Below are positions 1 to 12,476 of a stretch of DNA of 64,000 nt, piece after piece. Position 1 is the stretch's first letter; each line of letters begins with the position of its first letter. The notes below the pieces were generated by a model that ran no database searches, was not told the DNA's origin, and worked only from the letters and a program-made list of their open reading frames with translations. Source of the DNA: Manis javanica (lineage: Eukaryota; Chordata; Mammalia; Pholidota; Manidae); contig NC_133157.1 in the NCBI RefSeq assembly GCF_040802235.1, forward strand, positions 29,219,501 to 29,283,500, read 5' to 3'. The position numbers were made by a program, and so were the translations under genes.

Positions 1-2440
1 GTTTCTAATTCCTTAATTTCAGTGATTTTCTTCTCCACTGTGCTTCTGCCAGGCATTTCAAAAGCCCCATCTTGGACTTTTGGCCCTATCTGAAACTGTA
101 CCACACCTGAAATCTTAAATTCCCTGCAATAAAACCACAGTTTTACAGCTGTTTCATGTCCTTATCCCAATATAGCAGTCTTCATGCAGGTCTCCAAAAT
201 TTTTAATTCTCTCCTTTCTCCTAGTCAGGCCCCTCTGTCTCCACTATCTTCCATATACCTCTACTATATCCAATTCATTGGTCTATAACTTTTTTCTCTC
301 CCTCATCCCTTGTTTTCTTCTTTAGCGAACTTAAGCTCCCAAGATCAGTCATTATCATCACACCCACTTATAAACATCTCCTCCTTCCTTTCTCCTTCAT
401 CATCCTTTCCCAGTAAAAACCCCAATTCTGGTAACGTCCAACTCTCCACCCACTCCAGGCCTAAATCCTGACTAGCTGAATGTGACTAGAAAACAAAGCA
501 CCACACTGTATGGTCTCCCTGTAAACTCATGATCAAACATTCAAGTACATCTTCCATGCTGCCCAGGAACCCTACTCCATCTCTCTAATCCATTCTCTCT
601 TCAAGATGACTACTTCATACCTTCTCCTGTCTCCTCAAACCTCCAAAACTTCCTCCCCCATCCTCACTCTCAGATGCATCTTGCTTCTGATTTCACTGAA
701 AAAAAAAAAACAAGCAATCAGAAGAGAATGTCCACACCTAACCCATAACCGCAACTACTGACCTACCTACATCTGAAACCATACCCCACCTTTGTTCTTC
801 TGACTACAAATAAACTGTCCCTGATCCTAGTTAAGGCCAATTCCCCCACTAGTGCATTATATCACATTCTCTGTGGCCTATTCAACAAAATCACATTAGT
901 AACTGTCTTCTCTTTCTGATACATCATCAATTTTATCCTCTCTATCAAATCATTCTAATCAACATATAAATATGCTACAGTATCTCATACTTTAAAAAAA
1001 AAAACCTTTCCTTGACCGTGTATCCTCTGGTTACTGCCCCATTTTCTGTTCTACTTTACTTCAATACTCCTTTAAAGCACTGTATCTACCCTTCTTTCCC
1101 AAACTCCTTCCACTCATACTATCTGAAGCTCACTGTAGTCAGGCTTCTAGCATCACCACTCAGTTCATTCTGTGACAATGAACGTGGTTCCTGTCAAGTC
1201 TCCTATGAACCTTCTATTGCAAAGCTAACATCTCAGTCCTCCCCCAGCAGCCCCCGATCACGTCCACCTTGGAACACTTTCTTCATGTGGCTTCTGGAAC
1301 CCCACTCCCCCGTGCTCTTCTCCTACTTCACCGGCCCCTCTTTCTTTTTGGTTAGTCACTTCTCTCCTTGACACGAAAATGTTGCAGTGCTCCAACACTC
1401 TGTTCTCAGACCTCTTCCTTATCTACACTCAGTCCTGAGGGGAGAGCCTTTAGTGTCACTGATCTAAGTACTATCTATAAAAGCATGATTTCCAAATATA
1501 CAGCTTTAGTCTAAATCTCTCCCCAAATTACAGATTACTATATCCAACTACTTATCCACTCAGAGGTCTAATAAATACCTCAAACTTACATGTCCAAAAT
1601 GAAACTCATGATTCATTTGCCATAGTTCCCCCAAAATCTGCTCCTCTCATCCTCAGAAAGTGGAAATTCCAAACTTCCAAAAACCTAAGGTCATCTTACC
1701 TCCTTTCTCTCATGTACTTCATCCAATCCCGCAGCAAATCTTATCAACACTACCTCCACAGTGGCCCAGGCCACCATGACCCCTCATCAAGAGGACTGCA
1801 GCAGCCTCCTCTAGCACTTCTGTGCCCCATGCCATATCCTGTCAGCCTGCCACATTTCAGCACAGGTGTGGTGGACAGCTCCATTCACACTGCCAATGTT
1901 CCCACTTCAAACACACTTCTAGAGTCTTAGTTTTTTGTTCCACAATCTCAGCTGACTCACTACAACTTTGAAGTGCACAGGATGAGTTACTGCCATCAGG
2001 GACAACCTTCAACCAACTGGGCAGGAATCAATAGATACATACCCAGCAACCCACCCTTCAAGAGGTGGAGCGGGAGAAGGAAAGAGGGAACAAGTTTGCT
2101 AACTGAATTCCTGCTTATATCCTCTGCTCCTCAACAATCCAGTCTCCAGATGTAAGCCAGAACATGTTACTCCCCTGCTGAAGACCTTCCTATGGCTCTT
2201 GACTGCCTTCTGGATGAAGTCCAAACTAGGAGGTGTGCTCTGTGCTTCCCTGAGAGCATGTGGCTATCCCTATGAGCAACACGCATCCCACACTATTACA
2301 GCTGTCTGTTCCCTTGTTAGTGCCACCCTATAACCTAAAGTATGGGGGCTCTCAGTGTAGGCTGTGCCTGGCGAATAACAGATGCTCAACAAATATTTAT
2401 ATTTACTGAATGAATAAACATCCTTGGGATGTATGATGTG
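1..2440 (+). mobile_element. L2 (CR1-clade) LINE relic, long copy
   Basis: The plus strand follows the mammalian L2 consensus in order. There is a segment ending in an A-run near 690-720, a second A-run at about 993-1004, then the reverse-transcriptase region (1010-1470), the section around 1500-1800, and the 3' part at 2160-2235 reading like the L2 'cccctgctgaagacc' stretch. An AATAAA-like tail region lies near 2390-2440. Many substitutions and small gaps break every reading frame. The part before about 480 is a weaker match. The copy is antisense to RNF20 and lies in its intron 2. The 119-residue open frame at 1012-1371 is a remnant of this element, not a gene. Confidence 0.75.
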
Positions 2441-2849
2441 CAGTAGTGCTAAGACAAAAATCACCTCATAGCAACAATGTGGAATAGCTGAATTCCAGAC
2501 AGACTTAAAAATGACACTTCATCAACAATTTACTGAGAATATTCCTGTTATTCTCTCTGATCCTCAGCCTCAATTCAAATAAGTAACAGATGTGGTTTTG
2601 TAAGCTACCCAAATGTAAAGATTTTAACACCATATCCCCACAGCTGAGTTCCAAAACAGGTTCCTGATCTAGATCAAAACTCATAGTGAGCTTCTGATGT
2701 CTAACATTACTATAAACTTTTAGTGTACTGTAAACTTTTAGTCTAATAAAACTACAAGCACAAGGACAATTACCTATTGTATTCACCATTTTATTCATAT
2801 CTTCCCCAATAATAACTATTAATAGCTCATTATATTGATACTTATTGTA

Positions 2850-3080
2850 TGAAAGGTAATGTTTTAACCCTTAATGGAGACATTCATTTTATCCTCTCAA
2901 CAACCCAACAAGGGAGGTACTGTAATGCACTTTACAAACAAGGGAAAAAGAGGCATAGGGAGGCCAGATACCGCAAGGCATACAACTAGGAAGTGGTAAA
3001 GCTGAGAGGCCACACCAGACAGTCTGGCCTCAGACTCTTAGTCTTGACCACTCTCTCAATGATTTTGCTACACTGCCTTA
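2850..3080 (+). repeat. MIR SINE relic
   Basis: The stretch follows the MIR order: a phrase like 'attcattttatcctctcaacaa', then a dinucleotide-poor 'ggaggtactgtaatgc' block, then a gene-like 'aagtggtaaagctgagag' section and an 'actcttagtcttgacca' end. Divergence is high, as expected of this old tRNA-derived family. It lies in RNF20 intron 2. Confidence 0.65.
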
Positions 3081-3397
3081 TACACCTGGCACCTAATTTT
3101 TCAGTGAATGAAAAATGTATGTACAGTTTCCCACTACTAAACACTTATAATCAAATGTGTATCAGGCACCAGACTCTCCGAAGAATATAAGCACATCTTT
3201 GAACATAAAGATCAAACATCAATGTATCTCTTCTTCAGAACTAACCCCCACATCATTCCACCTCTTCTTCTGGCTGTTTCATTTCCCTCTTCTTTCCACA
3301 CCAATTCCTCTTACTCCAGAAGGCTTCCATGAATTCTTATTTTCAGGTTGCTACTGACAGAAGAAAAACACACTCTCATAGTGTTGTTTTCACATAC

Positions 3398-3526
3398 CGT
3401 TGAAGAGACACCCCCAAGCTTAATTGTTTCTACTGTGGTCCCTGAATCTTCAACAGCCGTCTTCTTTTCTGGAGGCACAGATGTGCCAGGCTCTCCAGCT
3501 GCTCTTTTATTTCCAATTCCTGACAT
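3398..3526 (-). CDS. RNF20: RNF20 exon 2, coding part (residues 1-43), E3 ubiquitin-protein ligase BRE1A
   Basis: The minus strand encodes an N-terminus starting MSGIGNKRAAGEP and ending KLGGVSST, which is the start of RNF20/BRE1A. The ATG is at 3526-3524. The 43rd codon (ACG) ends at 3398, directly before the donor GTATGT, so the intron is phase 0. RNF20 is a nuclear E3 ligase of about 975 residues. It acts with RNF40 to monoubiquitinate histone H2B at Lys120, which promotes transcription-coupled H3K4/H3K79 methylation. The coiled coils and C-terminal RING finger are encoded outside this window. From memory, human RNF20 differs at about two of these residues (Met at V17 and Ala at T23). The frame runs into the intron for about 29 further codons, which are not coding. 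Identity is near certain; the function is family knowledge. Confidence 0.97.
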
Positions 3527-3552
3527 CTTAGCACAAGATGATGGCTGTTTTC
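3398..3552 (-). other. RNF20: RNF20 exon 2 with splice sites
   Basis: On the minus strand a pyrimidine-rich tract (TGTCTTTTTTCCTTCTAG) ends with AG at 3554-3553, so the exon begins at 3552. It carries 26 bases of 5' UTR, then the ATG. The donor GT is at 3397-3396. The exon is therefore 155 bases. Both sites fit the mammalian consensus well, and the tract immediately before the acceptor has no competing AG. Confidence 0.88.
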
Positions 3553-4666
3553 CTAGAAGGAAAAAAGACAGCAACTTAGGTAACATATGCAAAAAGAAAG
3601 ACCACTTGTGATATAAAACCTATTAGTTTTTCCAGCCCACCTTTTAACCTGGACCCATTAATTCCACACCAAGCAACACAATTCCCAAACTCTTCTGGGA
3701 AAGAAAAAGTAAACTGTGGAGTAAGAGTCAGGGCTGAATTTACATGACTACAAATTTTTAAATAGGATGCTGATAAGAAATAAGACAATGGGCAAAAGAT
3801 GAAATGACAAAAAACTTTTCAGAAATCTCATTTCCTGAAATGTCAAAAATCAGAAAAATAGTTTGATCAGGACAGAAGTTAATTTTATTGAATTGGAAGA
3901 CCACACAGAGTTGAAACAGATCTGGGAAATGTCTACAGACAAGTCATTTACCATCTCTGAGCCTCAATTTCCTAAACCCGGAATAACAACAGTATATGCT
4001 TCCTATACCTCTTATAAAGAATAAGTGAGTATAAGAAGAATTTCGCAAAATGCCTGACAAGAAGCATGCACTCAGAAATACTAGCCCTCTTTTTCATACC
4101 TGCAGTTTTTTTCCTATTTCCAAACGTTCTCCCCATGATTTTGAGCAACCCAGGGAAGCCAGAACTGGGTGAGGATCCTGCCTCAGAATGAGTTCTCCAA
4201 GCGCTTCGGTTTCCTCACATGTACAATGGAGGCGAACAAACCCTACCTGCCTCCCTGAGTTCTGGAGCTCAAAGGAGGAAGAAGGGATGCTAAAGCACTT
4301 CGCTACTTGAGGAAGCAGCCCTGCCATCACCAAGACTACACTACCCTGCCTCCAATTCAAGCTCCAGGAGAAGGGGTATCGGTGGTAGCAACCTGAGGCG
4401 AAGCCTGCCTGGAGAGACAGGAGACAGAGGAGCAGGACAAGAGTGACATTCGACTCGTAAGGGGCCAAGGACCCAACCTCCGGCGCGGCCAACTGCAGGC
4501 CTGGGAGGAGGCCCCAGCGCCGGAGAGCGTGGAGATTCCCGAGGGCCCGCACAGGCCCGTCGCGCCCTGAGCCGAGATCTAACCTGAGTTCTTAAAATTC
4601 GCGCAGCCCGGGAGTGGAACTCACGGCAGTTATTCACCGAGGTCCGCGCAGACCCCCACCTCTTAC
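3553..4666 (-). other. RNF20: RNF20 intron 1
   Basis: This intron is inferred from a strong donor (CAGTG|GTAAGA, GT at 4666-4665) in the CpG island and the exon 2 acceptor at 3553. It has one MIR relic. The open frame at 4094-4552 (minus) covers intron and GC-rich DNA and resembles no protein I know. Confidence 0.7.
3920..4075 (+). repeat. MIR SINE relic
   Basis: The stretch reads 'gacaagtcatttaccatct', 'gcctcaatttcctaaa', then an 'ataacaacagtatatgctt' block and 'gaataagtgagt'. These are the core and 3' half of MIR in order. It is an old copy in RNF20 intron 1. Confidence 0.65.
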
Positions 4667-4850
4667 CACTGACACGGCAGCGAAGACCCAGCGGAGCTTC
4701 CGGGAGGCAGGGCCGGGGAGAGGAAGAAGGGAGATCAGAGAGGAAGTCGCTTCAGCCTGGCAGAGTGGGAAACTAACGGACAGGCGGAAGTGACGCGCTC
4801 GAGGGCGCCGAGTCACGTCACTCTAGCAACACTGGCGGTTAGGGAATGAC
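4430..4850. promoter_or_regulatory. RNF20: CpG-island promoter of RNF20
   Basis: CpG dinucleotides become frequent between about 4430 and 4830, in contrast to CpG-poor DNA on both sides. The block covers the inferred exon 1 and the region upstream of it. An ETS-like site CGGAAGTG (4785-4792) overlaps a CRE-like half site TGACG (4791-4795), and a second CRE-like TCACGTCA lies at 4813-4820. No TATA box is evident. This is the usual layout of a housekeeping mammalian promoter. The exact start site cannot be read from sequence and probably falls within 4780-4830. Confidence 0.8.
4667..4800 (-). other. RNF20: RNF20 exon 1 (5' UTR, start approximate)
   Basis: The downstream end at 4667 is set by the donor GTAAGA. 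The upstream end is a guess from the ETS/CRE motif cluster. The exon precedes the translation start, which is in exon 2, so it should be non-coding. The minus-strand open frame over 4634-4816 is incidental to high GC content. Confidence 0.6.
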
Positions 4851-6285
4851 CTACCCCTCCAGTTGTACCCCAGCCTTGCTGACTCTGGAGAGAGCTCCCC
4901 TGACTTTTTCGGCTTGCTGCGACCTGGCTTTTCTACTGAGATATAAAGCGCCTTGTTCTTTTGCCTGATACTCGTTCTTTTGCCAGTCCTGTCAATCTCC
5001 GGGCTGGAAAGCCCTAGCCCTCGACACCTGAGGAAAATGTTGGAGCCCCTACGTTTTGGAACGGTTGTGGAGAAGATCTAAGAGATTTGACAGGTTTCAG
5101 GGCTTGTAGATTTTTCCTACAGAGAACTGTATACATCCCCGCCAACACACTTGGGGAGTTTTGGTTCCTCTAGGATAGGGCCTGGACAGCGACACTGTTT
5201 AAAGCCTTCCCCAACCCTCTCCCCCGCTGGACCGCAACCCGCCAGGTTCCAACTTGCAAACAGCATTGATAATTGTTGCTTATGTGCTTCTTTGAAACAA
5301 GAAACTGACCAGGGAAAATATAAGAAACACGAATCAATAAGTAGTTTCTCATCTCAACATTTGTCTATTCTAAGTTAACTAAGCATTAATTTCAGTCAGT
5401 AACAAACTGCTGTTTCCCATTCAGTTAAACCAAATATGTTTTAATGACAGGAAGGCAATCAATCTAAAGTCAGTCAAAAGCGGAATACCTTGAAGAACTA
5501 TGAAAAACTACCTAATGACATCAGGGTCCCAGAGATGCAAGAATGATTGCTATATCTTAAAAAAAAAAATTCACAAAAAATGATGGAATTTAAGTGTATT
5601 TGGAAAAAAAAAAAAAAGCAAAGCTAATCCATGCTGTATTTACAGTAGCGTTAAGACTAGTCCCTGTACCCACTGAGTCTTACCGGTGGATAAAATAAGA
5701 AGGTAGATAATGGGAAAACCAGTGCTTGTGGTTCCCGGTACTAGAACACTTTGTGTAGCATGGGAAGAAGTAACTTCCTTCAAATGGACTTCACGTTTTG
5801 TTAGGTTAAGTAGAAGCCTGAGAACTGTGTTTGGAGACCCACCTGCTGAAACACATTGTAGGAAATAATGACAGTAATTCTCTGATCTCCTTCCTTTGGC
5901 TGCTCTACCCTAGGCAAGCCTTGTGCCCACAACACCACTGAATAGCAAGCAACGGTTCTTCAAGCCCAAATTTTGTAAACTAGAAGTTCACAGACTATAT
6001 TTGGTCAACAGATATGCTTTGTTTATTTCGGACAGTATCGGCTGCGTGTTGTGATTAAAAACAAAAACTTAGTTGCCAACATTTAAAAAAAGGCATTTTA
6101 CATAAAAATATAGACTATCAACTTCTCTTGAAAATGAAGCTCTAGCAACACTGGACTTATATCCTTGCACAGCAACATTGTACAGAGCTGAATAGTGCCT
6201 CCTCTTTCATTTATTTTGCTATAATCCCAACTATTAATTATCAGTCCCCTCAGCTAGCTGAGTTGCATTTGAGTATCACCACCTG

Positions 6286-6315
6286 TGTGATAAATCAATT
6301 TGTGATAAATCAATT
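6286..6315 (+). repeat. 15-base tandem duplication
   Basis: The unit TGTGATAAATCAATT occurs twice back to back without mismatch (6286-6300 and 6301-6315). Confidence 0.9.
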
Positions 6316-7281
6316 GCTGATACTAAGTGAACTTTGTTGGTTGCCTACTCAGCATCCATTCCCCATCTCTCACCTTCTTAATAAAACACAACCAGGATTT
6401 TATTCATGTATCCATTTAAGCCCCCTCATTCCTTATGTCTTGGGGAAACCTGACTTCACTTCCATCTCCAAGGATTGTCTTAGTATAAATATTAAGTCCC
6501 ATTCCCCAAGCCAAAGTCCTAATCTTCAATGGACAGTTTAATCAGGGTAAACTGCTGCATATATGAAACTAAAGCAATTTACTTATCTTCTGAATTTTTT
6601 ATGTTAGGCCCCAACGTGTCAGAGCCTTCTTGCTACCTAGCTTGATAATAAAGCCTGCACAGAAGTATGGGAATCTCAGGGAAATGAAACCAGATCATCT
6701 CAGTTAGGACAACCTAACTTCAACCCACACTTCAGAGTGCTAGAGATACTAAGAAGAAAGTAAACCTTTACAGAACCTTTTAATGCTCACCCACATACTA
6801 ATCATATTCTCCAGCTACTGGTAAGATCTGTTTTTTCAAAAAGCTCCAGTCAGCCATCTGACACCTTCCCCATAGCCTGTCCTCATCCTAGAGACCTGGG
6901 AAAATGGAATAGATGAAGAGGCAGGCGGCAGACCTCTCTCATTGACTGTATACCCCATTTCTGACAAGCCACCACCTGTTCACCATCTTATTCAAGAGGA
7001 CAAAGAACAGCCCTTGAGAAATAAGTTTGACCCTCACTTGTTAGTGGCAAAATTGCATTTGTGAGGCAAAAAGAATACTTAACATTTTATATCACTTGCC
7101 TTTAAAGTTCTCAATGCTTGCCTCCACAACATTATAATTTAAGTGATATAGCAATAACCCTTTATTTAAAGGGAGAAAACAGGGTCAGAAAGATTTCAAG
7201 TGATTTTTTTCCAAGTTACCTCATGTAAAAGGACCCAAGTCTTCCGGCTTGCGGCCCATCTTTGTTAACTATAAAATTCTG

Positions 7282-7295
7282 CCACAAGGTGGCAG
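7282..7295 (+). promoter_or_regulatory. CTCF-like motif, forward
   Basis: CCACAAGGTGGCAG matches the 14-base CTCF core (CCASYAGRKGGCRS) at 13 positions; the mismatch is A for Y at position 5. Binding is an inference; cores of this quality also arise by chance. Confidence 0.4.
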
Positions 7296-7829
7296 CAGGC
7301 GACATGCTTTCATCCCCAGTTCCTCTTCTAAAGCTTTGGTTTCCCAGTACTGTACTTTTTTATCGTCTTATATTTAACTCTTAGACATCTGGACAACTAC
7401 TTAAATAGGCCTAATGACTTCATAAAGGGCAAAATTAAGGTATTTTGAATTTTTGTTTGCTAATTCTGTCTATGCTCCCTGAAAATGTTCTGCTGTGAGA
7501 CTGTTGTGTCGCCATGCGTTCCAATACTCTGTGAACTCTAGATTGGGTTATTCATGAGCTAAACATAGTTTTCAAAGTCCTTTATTTATCCTTATTTTTA
7601 GCCAATTTGTGTTTTCGTTAGCATAACTTCATGTTACTTATCAAGTTTATAACTAGATAGTTCATAGGTTTTGACTTTTTAAATTATACTCTTCAGTTGG
7701 TTATAAGTACCCATAGGACAGCTGTGTGTGTGATAAAATTCTCTTGTTGATTCTTTTGGATTATTTTTGGGGGCATGGAGAATAATCATAGCATCTACAA
7801 ATAATTATGGTTTTCTTATTTGCCTTCCA

Positions 7830-8332
7830 ATAAGTTGTAGTGTAAGCCCTGATAGTTGGGCTTTTGTTTTTATAATGCAAGTGCCTGATGTAAGCTTTGA
7901 CTGCTGAGGCATCACTTCCTACAGGGCTATCCTGAATAAATACTTTGCCTGCCTTGGACTAGATAAAGAGCTGCTTACCTCCCCACCCACAAAGGGTTCC
8001 TTGTTTTAGAGACCTTGGTTGATTTCACTAACTGAACTTTCGGGTCTGTGGGTTTTCTTGTCTCTTCCTACTTTTTAAATCTCCACTCTTATGTTTTAAA
8101 TTCACCAATAAAGAGTGACCCCATGAAACCCTAGGCCCTACCATCAACTACAATAAAAGCAGAACCCCAGACCCTTGAGCACGCTCTCTCTTTCCCTCTT
8201 TCCCACCCTACTCCAACCTCACTGTGTGATCCCAGGTGTGCTGTGTAATTTCAGGACCTGTAAGTAATAAACCTTTATTTTTTCAGAGTTTCCTGATGGT
8301 TATTGCTGAAGGGCATCTTGTAATCATAATAA
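7830..8332 (+). mobile_element. Solo LTR-like sequence (old endogenous retroviral or MaLR type)
   Basis: The stretch has the sequence order of an LTR. A TATA-like AATAAAAG lies near 8152 and is followed by a pyrimidine-rich leader. A poly(A) signal AATAAA is at 8266-8271, then a T-rich GT-containing section and an end resembling 'gggccagttcaccaca'. No internal gag or pol sequence follows. Family and left boundary are uncertain. Confidence 0.4.
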
Positions 8333-11300
8333 GAACTACAAGGGCCAGTTCACCACAATATTGGTTATTGATAGGCTGAGACAAACATGAAACATACATG
8401 ACTCTTCTTTTTTATCCCATTGTCTAGATAATGATGACACTGAAGATTCCCTACCTTGGATTTTTTCCCCACCATAGATATTCTCCCACCGCATATATTT
8501 TTAGTTTACATTGTTGCCAGGCAGCTGCATCTAGGAAGGTCTCTCTCTCTCTGCCTGCTAGGTGAAACCTGAACCCAGATGGGCAAGGGCTCTTGACTCT
8601 GATTGGAAAATAATTCCCCATCAATTTGAACAAGTGCCAGCAAGAAAGGAATTCATTAAAGCAAGAGTAGTAGTGAATGGCAGCAGCCATACAGGCAGCA
8701 GAGAACAAGGAAGAGCAGAGGGAGGAAAGGGAAGCTCATTAAACTCCTGCTTGGCACAGGACAGATCCCTTGTCAACTCTTAAAGTCATGGTCACCTGGC
8801 GTCCAATATCTGCTTGATCTGCACAACCTGGGAATTATATCCCTACCATCCCAGAATCTGGGGGAGCTGCAGAGCACTTGATGAGTGAGATTATGTTCTG
8901 AGAACTCCCGGCAAAGAAAGGAGACTTTTTGGGCAGGCTGCTAAAGAACATGATTGAAGGGCTGGAGTTCCATCTGGGTCACCCAGGTGACTGGTATGTG
9001 CAAGATTCTCCCTACTCAGGGGTTCCCACAGCTGCTTCCGTACTGTTCTGTAATAAAACATGGAGAGAGGAAAAGGATTGCATTTAAGACTAGAACACTG
9101 AATGAATATCAGACTGGTGAAAACACATACCACCAGAGGTGGAGGTCAGCAAATTCTTGTCTTTACTGTGAAAGGAGTTTGGGGATAAAGTTCAATAAGA
9201 TTATGCAACAACAAAATATATTTAATAAAACAGTATATACTCAAATGGGAGTGCAGGTGACCTCAGAGAAGAGGCACACTTAGAATTTGTGGTTTGGGGA
9301 CTTATCGGGTCTTTTGGATAGGGGTGGGCATAAGGCATGATGTATACAGGTGATTCATGATTCCTTTGAAATTTTGTCTTAAGAATAAGGTTGTTTCGGT
9401 GACTGTGTTGATTCAGATATCAACATTCTTTACCCATGTAGGTTCATTTATAGTCTGGAAATGTGTCTCACCTCCTGGTTACTTAATTGATTAAGGGGCT
9501 GAAAGAAGAGGAAGAACAGCATATAGATTAAGTTAAAGAATAATCTGGGCCTTTTTTGCAGCTAAGTAGGTTTTACAATGGTATGACCCTGGTCCCATTT
9601 CCTGCTCTATCTCGATGCCAGCCACCTTACATATTACACAAACACCTTCTGCTTCTCTCAAAAGTTAACAGTTGCATTTGCTTGTACGATATGACCCTTA
9701 TTAATTAATCACCATGCCCCATCTGTCTTTGAAGATTTAAATTTCTACTCCTTCAATTAAGAAATTCCGGATAATGTCCCAGCTCTTGTTCTCAAACTCA
9801 CCAACTCTGACAAGGAAAGTATTGTTCAAATTTGAAATGTAATGGAAGAAGAAATGATCCCCTATGGAAGGCTGGCTGGTAAGCATAAATATACCTCCCC
9901 ACATGGCATTATGTAGGTGAATTCACCTTACTTCTTACACTGGGGAAAATGCACAAAATTTACTACAGTTTTAAGACCCCCCCACAGGTGAACAGGGACT
10001 ATAGAAAATACACATTATCCAAATTTCTATGCAGTGCTGTAACCAAAACACCCATGTGCTGGTTATTTCAGTAAAAACAGACACTTGCATTCTTTGTAGT
10101 GGGTCTGTGCATGAAGCCACATTTATAGAGAATCAGAAGTCTACTTGGTGAAACTGGAATCAAAACAAGCAGAATTAGACATAGTATTTTAATTTAATGA
10201 TCCCTCTAAAAAGGCTGGCTAAATAATGGTATAGCCTAACAATTTAAAATGTATCTACATTTAAAGTGTTAACATGAGACACCATGATAGTATGAACAGC
10301 ATGATCTCATTTTCATTTCTTAAAATTAAGCTGTATTGTATAATTGAAATTTGCTAAGAGAGTAGAAATTAAAGTTCTCACACACAAAAAAATTACTTTT
10401 TAAAAATGTAATTATCATTATCCAAGATCAGGGCAATTGTGCTTGTTCAGTTCAAACCCTTTGAGCACAAATTTGGGGCATTTGGGTTTCCATTCATACC
10501 CTCCTCTTCCTTGGAGTGTATAGGAATCCCAAGAGAATCCATGCAGATAGAGACCAGGCATCTTCCCCAATAGGCAGGCAAGAGTAATGAGATGGAACAT
10601 TGGAACCTACTCACATTGCAAGTAAGTTCTTAATTTCAGCAAAACAATATCAGGTGTCATGTCAAATATTGTTCATGGAAAATATTGTTCATATAAATAT
10701 TCATAACAATATCTGGCTTTATTTATATTTAGTTTGTAACTATGTTTTAGTTTGCACAGCCATACAAGCAAAAGGCATTTATTTATAACAAGATTATGTT
10801 TATACATTTTTCGCTAACATTATAATAAAAGTAATGTAATATAAAACACCTTTTGTAAGCAACAGGTGATCCATGAGAAATTTGTTTTCCTTTAGAGAGG
10901 GATCTGTACATTACTTAAGTTTGAAAACTATTTATTACTTAATTTTATACACTGTTTTCTTGTTCATGATTATTACTTATGTCTTGTCTTTTCCATTCCC
11001 CAGCTTTTAAATTATTCTGAAATCAATAAAGGAGAACTGATATCAACATAACTGACATAGTTTATCAATTTAAACATTTATTGATTCTAACAAACTGCAG
11101 GTATTGAAATGTTATTCACATTCATAACAACACATTCAGATATGATTGCTGGTGCCTGAAGGTGTGTGGCCATATCCAGCTAAAAAGATGTCTTGTAGCA
11201 TATGCCAGGAGCCATGAATGTTTAGAATCTTGCCTTACTGGTACCCCTTCCCCACTTTGGAGGAATAATAAGGCTGACTGCACTGATAACTAACAAACAC

Positions 11301-12335
11301 AGTTTAGTTACCTACAAGATCATAAAGTCAGCAAGACTGCCTCCAGCATCCCAGATCTCACAAAATCTTCCCACCTGGGCCCCCACCCCCTTCACCTCTT
11401 GATGCTTCCAGCACTCAGCCAGCTCCTCTCTTCTCAATCTCAGAACCTCAGGGAGCACTCTCACCTTACACATACACATGCTATTGTAAAGTAAACTGGT
11501 GTGTTCTCTCTCATAAGTAGTTCATCCGAAATTGAAGCTTGCTTGATCTTTACTGTAGAATGATGCTATTATTTTCTGTTGAAATATCTATAAAGCAGAA
11601 AACAAGAGATCTTATTTGGACCAGGTTGGAGGGAGTTCAGGCTGCATCCCTTCCCTGTACTTCTCTCAAGCATTGCTCTGGTTGGTAACATTTACCCTTC
11701 ATAATGGATTAAGCCATTATGCTTTAGTTACTGCACTAAATCTTCCAATTACAGTTTATGCCCCAGACTAGAAGCTGGATTCATTTGCAGCATGTAATTG
11801 AATAAGGCTTTAAAAGTAATTGAACACTAGGGTAATGGGCATTTCAAAAGTATAGCAATAAAGATATTGTTATCTAAGTATATCCAAGCCATGGAGCACA
11901 TTTTGACATCGCACTGAACTTTCAAATGGGCAGTTAACCTTAAAGACTAGTTACTTCCAAAGCCATACCCTTTTTTTTTGCACGTGCTTAATTTTATTAA
12001 TCTAATGATTATGTGGGAGGACACTCACAACTAAGTGGTGACCAAGCCTAATTAAATCCACTTGTTTGAAATTTGGCCTTAACATTTAGAATAACAACAA
12101 AGATGTGTCGTTTCAAGCTGCTAAATGCTAAAATATCTGAAGTACTGAACATCTTGTTTTGTATTATGTTAATCCTTGTGAAGACTGTCCTATTTTTTAA
12201 TCAATCTGTCAATCTGTACTAGAAGTTTAGATACAAGTCATACCAATGATCTGGCAATAATTAGAACAACTAATATAATAAATAATAAGTAATTAACCTA
12301 ATAAATACTTATAATTATCCTAATTATGCATTCTA
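8333..12335. other. Intergenic stretch without recognised gene
   Basis: AT-rich DNA with no coding exon, RNA gene or clearly nameable repeat. The open frames here (for example 8954-9283 plus and 8451-8708 minus) lack similarity to proteins I know and show no splice-site framing. Confidence 0.45.
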
Positions 12336-12476
12336 AAGAAAACAAAATCAATACATCAAAAAAGATCATCCATCATGATCAAGTAGGATTTATTTCAGGG
12401 ATGCAAGGGTGGTACAATATTCAGGAATCCATCAACATCATCCACCACATCAATAAAAAGAAGGACAAAAAAACAC

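Larger units (their letters stand above)
1..3397 (-). other. RNF20: RNF20 intron 2 (partial)
   Basis: This is the stretch downstream (on the minus strand) of the RNF20 exon 2 splice donor, whose GT lies at 3397-3396 in the context ACG|GTATGT. I looked on the minus strand for the next coding exon, which should begin just after the residues GGVSST, and did not find it, so the intron runs off the left edge. Most of the interval is an old L2 LINE plus one MIR. Confidence rests on the donor and on the frame ending exactly at a known RNF20 residue boundary. Confidence 0.85.
4851..7820. other. Intergenic stretch without recognised gene
   Basis: I found no exon-like coding frame, tRNA or snRNA here. 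There are short A-runs (5560-5570, 5603-5616), a perfect 15-base tandem pair at 6286-6300/6301-6315, and mostly diverged single-copy-looking DNA. Around 5980-6110 there may be an old DNA-transposon or LTR fragment that I cannot name. A CTCF-like core at 7282-7295 is listed separately. Confidence 0.5.

Noticed and set aside
1012-1371. 119-residue plus-strand open frame
   Set aside because: It lies within the L2 reverse-transcriptase region and is an accidental frame of a decayed LINE.
4094-4816. Several minus-strand open frames (up to 152 residues) at the RNF20 promoter
   Set aside because: They span intron 1, GC-rich island and exon 1, with no known protein match; long frames are expected in GC-rich DNA.
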